A stretch of 54,834 nt of DNA, taken from NCBI GenBank assembly GCA_964460035.1, contig CAYWPG010000024.1:1-54834 (forward strand). The letters run 5' to 3'. The DNA comes from CAYWPG01 sp964460035. Lineage in GTDB: Bacteria; Pseudomonadota; Gammaproteobacteria; Nitrococcales; AK92. Position numbers and translations under genes: made by a program. Position 1 is the first letter of the stretch. Each line of letters begins with the position of its first letter. Of this stretch, positions 49,932-54,834 are shown piece after piece. The notes under the pieces were generated by a model. The model searched no databases. It saw only the letters and a program-made list of their open reading frames with translations, and had not been told where the DNA came from.

Positions 49932-52529
49932 ATGATCAGCAGTGCACAGATCCGTCAGGCTTTTCTGGATTTCTTCCGCGAGCGCGGCCACGAAGTCGTG
50001 CCGAGCAGCTCGCTGGTGCCCGCCAACGATCCGACTCTGCTGTTCACCAACGCCGGCATGGTGCAGTTCAAGGACGTCTTCACCGGCCGCGAGAAGCGCC
50101 CCTATACCCGTGCGACCACCGCGCAGCGCTGCGTGCGCGCCGGCGGCAAGCATAACGATCTCGAGAACGTCGGCTACACCGCGCGCCACCACACGTTCTT
50201 CGAGATGCTGGGCAACTTCAGCTTCGGCGACTACTTCAAGCGCGACGCCATCAAGTACGCCTGGGAGTTCCTGACCGAGGTGATCAAGCTGCCGCCGGAG
50301 CGGCTCTGGATTACCGTGTTCGAGGAAGACGACGAAGCGGCCGACATCTGGCTGAAGGAGATCGGGGTCGACCCCAACCGCTTCTCGCGCATTGGCGCCA
50401 AAGACAACTTCTGGTCCATGGGCGACACCGGCCCCTGCGGACCGTGCACCGAGATTTTCTACGATCACGGCCCCGAGATCTGGGGCGGCCCGCCCGGCAG
50501 TCCCGAAGAGGACGGCGATCGCTACATCGAGATCTGGAACCTGGTCTTCATGCAGTACGACCGCAGCGCCGATGGTACCCTCACGCCGCTGCCCGCTCCC
50601 TCGGTGGACACCGGCATGGGGCTGGAGCGGCTGGCCGCGGTGGTGCAGGGCGTGCACAGCAACTACGAGATAGACCTGTTCCGTACCCTAATAGGTGCGG
50701 CCGCGGAGCTGGCCGGCCGCCCGGGCGAGGACAATGCGTCGTTGCGGGTCATCGCCGATCACATCCGCGCTTGCGCGTTCCTGGTCGCCGATGGCGTGAT
50801 GCCAAGCAACGAAGGCAGGGGCTATGTGCTGCGGCGGATAATCCGTCGGGCCGTGCGCCATGGCTACCAGCTCGGCATAGACGAGCCCTTCTTCCATAAG
50901 CTGGTCGCGCCGCTGGTGGCGGAGATGGGCGAGGCTTATCCGGAGCTTGCCACGGCTCAGGCCCAGGTCGAGCGCGTGCTCAAGCAGGAGGAGGAGCGTT
51001 TCCGCGAGACGCTGGAGCAGGGCATGAAACTGCTTGAGGACGACCTGGCCAAGCTGCAAGGCAAGGTCATTCCCGGCGAAACGGTGTTCCGCCTGTACGA
51101 TACCTACGGTTTTCCCGTCGATTTGACCAACGATATCGCTCGCGAGCGCGGCCTGAGCCTGGATATGGAAGGCTTCGAGCAGCACATGCAGGCCCAGCGC
51201 GAGCGGGCGCGTTCCGCCAGCCAGTTCAAAGCCGATTACAGCGCCGCCGGGATCTACCAGGGCAACTGCGAGTTCACCGGCTACGAGGCGCTGGAGGACC
51301 GCGGCAACGTGGGCGCCCTCTATCGCGAAGGCCGCACCGTCAATCGCCTGGAGGCGGGCGAGGAAGGCATGGTCATTCTCGATCGGACGCCATTCTACGC
51401 CGAGTCCGGCGGCCAAGTAGGCGACCAGGGCGTGCTGGTAGCGCCGGGCGTCGAATTCGAAGTGCGCGATACCGTCAAGTTCGGCGAGGCCCACGGCCAT
51501 CTGGGGGTGTTGCGCAAGGGGACGATTGCCCTGGGCGATACGCTCATCGCGCGGGTAGACCAGGCTTCCCGTCATGCCACTATGCGCAACCACTCGGCTA
51601 CCCACTTGCTGCACGCCGCATTACGCGAAGTGCTAGGCGAGCATGTGACGCAGAAAGGCTCGCTGGTGGCGCCGGACCGGCTGCGCTTTGATTTTTCTCA
51701 CTTCGAACCGCTGCGCGAAGAGCAGCTCGTCGAGCTTGAGGGGCTGGTCAATGCGCGCATCCGCGCCAACGTGGCAGCCGATATCCAGCTCATGGGCTAC
51801 GACCAGGCCATTGCGGCGGGGGCCATGGCGCTGTTCGGCGAGAAGTACGGCGCCGAAGTGCGAGTCCTCAAGTTCGGCGATTTCTCCACCGAGCTTTGCG
51901 GCGGTACCCACGTAACCCGTACCGGCGACATAGGCTACTTCAAGATCGTTTCCGAAAGCGGGGTGGCGGCGGGCGTGCGTCGTATCGAGGCGCTCACGGG
52001 CCAGGCGGCGGTCGAGTATGCCCAGGCGCAGTCCGCGCGCCTGGCACACGTTGCGCAACTGCTCAAAGCCAGCCCCGAGAACGTCGAGCTCAAGCTCAGC
52101 CAGCTCCTGGACCGCAACCGGCAGCTTGAGAAAGAGCTAGAGCGCTTGCAGCAGAAACTGGCAAGCCAGGCGGGTTCCGATCTCGCCAATCAGGCGGCCG
52201 ATGTCGAGGGTGTCAAGGTCTTGGCGGCCAGGCTGGACGGGCAGGGGAGCGCGCTGCGCGAGACGGTGGATCAGCTGAAGAACACATTGGGCAGCGCGGT
52301 GATCGTGCTGGCTGCGGTGGAAGGGGCTAAGGTCAAGATCGTTGCCGGCGTGACCAAGGACCTCACCGATCGCCTGCGCGCCGGCGAACTGGTTAACGCC
52401 GTGGCGCAGCAAGTTGGCGGTAAAGGCGGCGGTAGGCCCGACTTCGCTCAGGCAGGCGGTACCGATCCCTCGGCTCTGCCCCAGGCGCTGGACAGTGTCC
52501 AGGCGTGGGTTCGGGAACGCTTGATCTAG
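49932..52529 (+). CDS. alaS: Alanyl-tRNA synthetase
   Basis: An 865-residue class II synthetase (E. coli 875). It starts with IRQAFLDFFRERGHEVVPSS and the motif-2 region NVGYTARHHTFFEMLGNFSFGDY; the editing domain has NHSATHLLHAAL and ELCGGTHV as zinc ligands; a C-terminal coiled coil (NRQLEKELERLQQKL) precedes the C-Ala domain with GGKGGGRPDFAQAGG. It charges tRNA-Ala and clears misacylated Ser/Gly. It follows recX by 14 bases. The 231 bases after it hold the lysC promoter. Confidence 0.99.
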   Translation: MISSAQIRQAFLDFFRERGHEVVPSSSLVPANDPTLLFTNAGMVQFKDVFTGREKRPYTRATTAQRCVRAGGKHNDLENVGYTARHHTFFEMLGNFSFGDYFKRDAIKYAWEFLTEVIKLPPERLWITVFEEDDEAADIWLKEIGVDPNRFSRIGAKDNFWSMGDTGPCGPCTEIFYDHGPEIWGGPPGSPEEDGDRYIEIWNLVFMQYDRSADGTLTPLPAPSVDTGMGLERLAAVVQGVHSNYEIDLFRTLIGAAAELAGRPGEDNASLRVIADHIRACAFLVADGVMPSNEGRGYVLRRIIRRAVRHGYQLGIDEPFFHKLVAPLVAEMGEAYPELATAQAQVERVLKQEEERFRETLEQGMKLLEDDLAKLQGKVIPGETVFRLYDTYGFPVDLTNDIARERGLSLDMEGFEQHMQAQRERARSASQFKADYSAAGIYQGNCEFTGYEALEDRGNVGALYREGRTVNRLEAGEEGMVILDRTPFYAESGGQVGDQGVLVAPGVEFEVRDTVKFGEAHGHLGVLRKGTIALGDTLIARVDQASRHATMRNHSATHLLHAALREVLGEHVTQKGSLVAPDRLRFDFSHFEPLREEQLVELEGLVNARIRANVAADIQLMGYDQAIAAGAMALFGEKYGAEVRVLKFGDFSTELCGGTHVTRTGDIGYFKIVSESGVAAGVRRIEALTGQAAVEYAQAQSARLAHVAQLLKASPENVELKLSQLLDRNRQLEKELERLQQKLASQAGSDLANQAADVEGVKVLAARLDGQGSALRETVDQLKNTLGSAVIVLAAVEGAKVKIVAGVTKDLTDRLRAGELVNAVAQQVGGKGGGRPDFAQAGGTDPSALPQALDSVQAWVRERLI

Positions 52530-52702
52530 ATAGAGAACATCCGTCCCCACTCGATACGCACGTCGCTCGGGCGGCGCGCGAGCGCCCGCTCGGCGGATGG
52601 CGCTGCGTGGCTGGCAAACGCAGCCGCCAGGGGCACGCTGAGCGAGGACTTGCTCTAGGTCACGATTATGGGCATTGCCCGACAGTTGGATCGCCGCGTA
52701 CG

Positions 52703-52731
52703 TTCAACTTCCGGGTGATTTGTTGTTTAAT
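52703..52731 (+). promoter_or_regulatory. Sigma-70 promoter of lysC
   Basis: TTCAAC (52703-52708) and TTTAAT (52726-52731) are separated by exactly 17 bases and match the consensus in 4 and 5 positions. The predicted start near 52738 gives a leader of only about 23 bases, too short for a lysine riboswitch. Confidence 0.6.
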
Positions 52732-52760
52732 AGTGCGCGTTTTACGCTTGCGGGACGTAT

Positions 52761-54005
52761 ATGGCTCTAATTGTACAAAAGTACGGCGGCACCTCGGTCG
52801 GCTCCGTCGAGCGCATTCAGCGTGTGGCGGAAAAGGTGCATGCCGCCCGCCAAGCCGGCCACGATCTGGTCGTGGTTGTCTCGGCGATGAGCGGCGAGAC
52901 CAACCGGCTGCTAGAGCTTGCCAAATCCATCAATCCCAAGGCGCCGGCACGCGAGGTCGATGTGCTGCTGTCCACGGGCGAGCAGGTAACTATCGCGCTG
53001 CTGGCCATGGCGCTCGAGGGGCGTGGTTGCCCAGCACGTAGCTACACCGGTGCCCAGGTTCGCATCGTTACCGACGCTGCCTTTAGCAAGGCGCGGATTC
53101 AGGAGATCGATGCCGAGACCATTCGCCGCGACCTCAAGCTCGGTCGCGTGGTCGTGGTCGCCGGTTTCCAAGGGGTTTCTCCTGACGGCTCGATCACCAC
53201 GCTGGGTCGTGGCGGATCGGATACCACAGCGGTTGCGCTTGCTGCGGCCCTGGGGGCCGACGAGTGCCAGATTTTCACCGACGTAGACGGCGTTTACACC
53301 ACCGATCCGCGGATAGTTCCCAAGGCGCGGCGTCTGGAGCGCATTACCTTCGAGGAAATGCTCGAGATGGCCAGCCTGGGCTCCAAGGTGTTGCAGATTC
53401 GCGCCGTCGAGTTCGCCGGCAAGTACAAGGTCCCGCTGCGCGTGTTGTCGAGCTTCGAAGAAGGGCCCGGCACGCTGATCACCCTCGAGGACGACGAAAT
53501 GGAAGCACCGCTGATTTCCGGTATCGCCTTCAACCGCGACGAGTCCAAGCTTACCGTGCTCGGCTGCCCGGATAAGCCCGGCATTGCCTGGAGTATCCTC
53601 GGGCCTATCTCCGAAGCCAATATCGAAGTCGATATGATCGTGCAGAACGTGAGTACGGACGGACTCACCGACTTCACGTTCACAGTGAATCGGCCCGACT
53701 ACGAGCGCGCGCTGGAAATCTTGCAGACGACGGCTGCGCAGATGGGCGCGCGGGAAGTGTTCGGCGACACCCAGATCGGCAAGATCTCCCTGGTGGGCGT
53801 CGGCATGCGTTCGCACGCAGGCGTTGCGGCGCGGATGTTCCGTGCCCTGGCCGACGAAGGTATTAATATCCAAATGATTTCTACCTCTGAGATAAAGATC
53901 TCGGTTGTGGTAGACGAGAAGTACTTAGAATTGGGGGTGCGCGCGCTTCATACTGCGTTTGGCCTTGACGATCCGAACGGCGAGGCGCGTATCGGAGGCA
54001 AGTAG
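52761..54005 (+). CDS. lysC: Aspartate kinase (feedback-regulated, two ACT domains)
   Basis: A 414-residue monofunctional aspartokinase, the first step toward lysine, threonine and methionine. The catalytic domain starts VQKYGGTSVGSVERI, with VVVVSAMSGETNRLL, TTLGRGGSDTTAVAL and FTDVDGVYTTDPRIV. Two C-terminal ACT domains bind amino-acid inhibitors (AFNRDESKLTVLGCPDKPG and VGVGMRSHAGVAARMF). The length and alaS-lysC-csrA order match Pseudomonas-type enzymes. No homoserine dehydrogenase part is present. Likely an alpha2beta2 or homomeric enzyme inhibited by Lys and/or Thr, as in relatives. Confidence 0.98.
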   Translation: MALIVQKYGGTSVGSVERIQRVAEKVHAARQAGHDLVVVVSAMSGETNRLLELAKSINPKAPAREVDVLLSTGEQVTIALLAMALEGRGCPARSYTGAQVRIVTDAAFSKARIQEIDAETIRRDLKLGRVVVVAGFQGVSPDGSITTLGRGGSDTTAVALAAALGADECQIFTDVDGVYTTDPRIVPKARRLERITFEEMLEMASLGSKVLQIRAVEFAGKYKVPLRVLSSFEEGPGTLITLEDDEMEAPLISGIAFNRDESKLTVLGCPDKPGIAWSILGPISEANIEVDMIVQNVSTDGLTDFTFTVNRPDYERALEILQTTAAQMGAREVFGDTQIGKISLVGVGMRSHAGVAARMFRALADEGINIQMISTSEIKISVVVDEKYLELGVRALHTAFGLDDPNGEARIGGK

Positions 54006-54297
54006 CCATCGGCACGCTGGCCGGGGTGCTGTGTATATCCAATGGGGCGTTTACCCCGGAGGGTTTTTAGCTGATACTTGGCGGCTTCGGATTTCTGTCC
54101 GGACTACTGTGGTTGAAGCTAGCACACCGGTCAGGGGGCGCTTGCAGGCTGTAGGCATGGTTTGCACGCAGCCGGTGGCTGCAAGGCGGGGCTTTCGCCG
54201 AGGTGGACACGCAGCTGGTTTAGCGTGCGTCTGATCGGTCGATTGACCGAAGACGGGGGTCGGAAAAGCCGGCCGGCAGGAAGTACAGGAGAGGGAG
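54006..54297. other. lysC-csrA intergenic region
   Basis: About 292 bases. A weak hairpin with a T-run (ACCC-CGGA-GGGT then TTTT near 54053) may end part of lysC transcription. Nearer to csrA the leader has AGGAAG and AGGAGAGGGAG, i.e. GGA motifs that include the Shine-Dalgarno, as expected for CsrA autorepression. No convincing csrA promoter was found. Confidence 0.5.
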
Positions 54298-54513
54298 ATG
54301 CTTATTCTCACCAGACGGGTTGGCGAAACGCTTATGATTGGTGACGAGGTGACGGTCACCGTCCTTGGCGTGAAGGGCAACCAGGTTCGTATTGGCGTGA
54401 ATGCGCCCAAGCACGTTTCTGTGCATCGGGAAGAGATCTACGAACGCATCCGCAAGGAGCGCGAAGAAGGTGCTGCGGAAACGGCCAGTGCCGGTGCTTC
54501 CACCACGGACTGA
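54298..54513 (+). CDS. csrA: Carbon storage regulator CsrA
   Basis: A 71-residue CsrA, a dimeric RNA-binding protein that blocks ribosome access at GGA-containing hairpins. The N-terminal strand MLILTRRVGETLMIGDEV and the RNA-contact segment GVNAPKHVSVHREEIYERI, with the key Arg, are fully conserved. The C-terminal tail after KEREEG is Ala/Ser/Thr-rich and variable. Its leader contains two GGA motifs, one within the Shine-Dalgarno, so autoregulation is likely. It lies between lysC and two tRNA genes, a well-known gammaproteobacterial order. Confidence 0.99.
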   Translation: MLILTRRVGETLMIGDEVTVTVLGVKGNQVRIGVNAPKHVSVHREEIYERIRKEREEGAAETASAGASTTD

Positions 54514-54522
54514 TAACGGCCC

Positions 54523-54551
54523 TTTACGGGTAGACGGTTTTAACGTATCCT
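54523..54551 (+). promoter_or_regulatory. Candidate promoter of tRNA-Ser with GC-rich discriminator
   Basis: TTTACG (54523-54528) and TATCCT (54546-54551) are spaced by 17 bases, each with 4 consensus matches. The bases after the -10, AAGCGCCCG, form a GC-rich discriminator typical of stringently controlled tRNA promoters. The predicted leader is about 35 bases. Confidence 0.5.
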
Positions 54552-54593
54552 AAGCGCCCGTTGTCAGCGTAGCATGACAGCGGACGTATAAAA

Positions 54594-54686
54594 GGAGAGA
54601 TGGCCGAGAGGCTGAAGGCGCTCCCCTGCTAAGGGAGTATGGGCACAAAACGCCCATCGAGGGTTCGAATCCCTCTCTCTCCGCCA
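54594..54686 (+). tRNA. tRNA-Ser (anticodon GCU)
   Basis: A 93-base class II tRNA including encoded CCA. The acceptor stem is GGAGAGA/TCTCTCC with discriminator G; the anticodon stem CTCCC/GGGAG frames loop CTGCTAA with anticodon GCT (54628-54630). A long variable arm (ATGGGCACAAAACGCCCAT) and T-loop GGTTCGAATCC follow. It reads AGC/AGU serine codons. Confidence 0.98.
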
Positions 54687-54710
54687 AATTGGGGCAGTCG
54701 AATATTGGCG

Positions 54711-54739
54711 TTGACGAAACGGCTTCTCTTCGACATAAT
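54711..54739 (+). promoter_or_regulatory. Strong sigma-70 promoter of tRNA-Arg
   Basis: TTGACG (54711-54716) and CATAAT (54734-54739) are separated by 17 bases, each with 5 of 6 consensus matches. A GC-rich discriminator GCCCGCCC follows the -10. Predicted start near 54746, about 11 bases before the tRNA. Confidence 0.75.
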
Positions 54740-54756
54740 GCCCGCCCATAGACAAC

Positions 54757-54833
54757 GCGCCCGTAGCTCAGCTGGATAGAGTACCTGGCTACGAACCAGG
54801 CGGTCGGTGGTTCGAATCCATCCGGGCGCGCCA
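54757..54833 (+). tRNA. tRNA-Arg (anticodon ACG)
   Basis: A 77-base tRNA including encoded CCA. Acceptor stem GCGCCCG/CGGGCGC with discriminator G; D-arm TAGCTCAGCTGGATAGA; anticodon stem CCTGG/CCAGG with loop CTACGAA and anticodon ACG (54791-54793); T-loop GGTTCGAATCC. The wobble A is normally converted to inosine to read CGU/CGC/CGA. Confidence 0.98.
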
Positions 54834-54834
54834 T

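Noticed and set aside
52530..52760. Lysine riboswitch before lysC
   Set aside because: The promoter at 52703-52731 leaves a leader of about 23 bases, too short for the L-box.
54587..54592. TATAAA just before tRNA-Ser as its -10 box
   Set aside because: Transcription would start inside the tRNA; the pair at 54523-54551 fits better.

Overview
The window is a GC-rich gammaproteobacterial chromosome segment. The strongest evidence is the right end, where pncC, thpR, recA, recX, alaS, lysC, csrA, tRNA-Ser(GCU) and tRNA-Arg(ACG) follow one another, with mutS and fdxA just upstream and xerD-dsbC before them. That order is typical of deep-branching Gammaproteobacteria (Pseudomonas-, Chromatiales- or Nevskiales-like). 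I cannot name the genus. No phage, IS element, CRISPR array or rRNA is visible.

Layout: 1-1300 holds the end of an ABC-transporter binding protein, a U-tract terminator and small orphan ORFs. 1380-4749 (minus) is cobB-dinG-yaiI. 5145-5714 is a fusion of a ribosome-hibernation (HPF) domain and a cold-shock domain, preceded by a -10 box and a terminator-like hairpin. 5925-8484 is an overlapping operon of a diacylglycerol-type glycosyltransferase, a YkoP-like protein and a NodB deacetylase. 8624-9315 is a small membrane peptide plus a lipoprotein.

9450-21965 is the main accessory block, a sugar-nucleotide and glycosyltransfer locus: three tandem CgeB-like transferases, a GT4 transferase, a glycoside hydrolase fused to a CDP-paratose-epimerase-like domain, a dTDP-rhamnose-4-epimerase-like enzyme and an SDR (all minus). 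A UDP-glucuronate-decarboxylase-like gene diverges from them. A zinc dehydrogenase - Gfo/Idh - CBS operon follows. Inference: the genes build and attach an unusual, possibly pentose-containing glycan or glycolipid.

22217-25835 carries convergent ppx and ppk1. 25939-40748 is mainly regulatory and housekeeping: Pat-type lysine acetyltransferase, a PAS-GGDEF-EAL protein, an MscK-type channel, a CAP-domain protein, sufE, GTP-type pckG and an HDAC-family deacylase. Pat, CobB and the HDAC-like protein put one acyl-lysine writer and two candidate erasers in one window. 41248-54834 is a slipin-xerD-dsbC operon and then the conserved DNA-repair/translation block. Many gene pairs overlap by ATGA. Canonical U-tract terminators are few, while several gene ends carry GC-rich hairpins without U-tracts.
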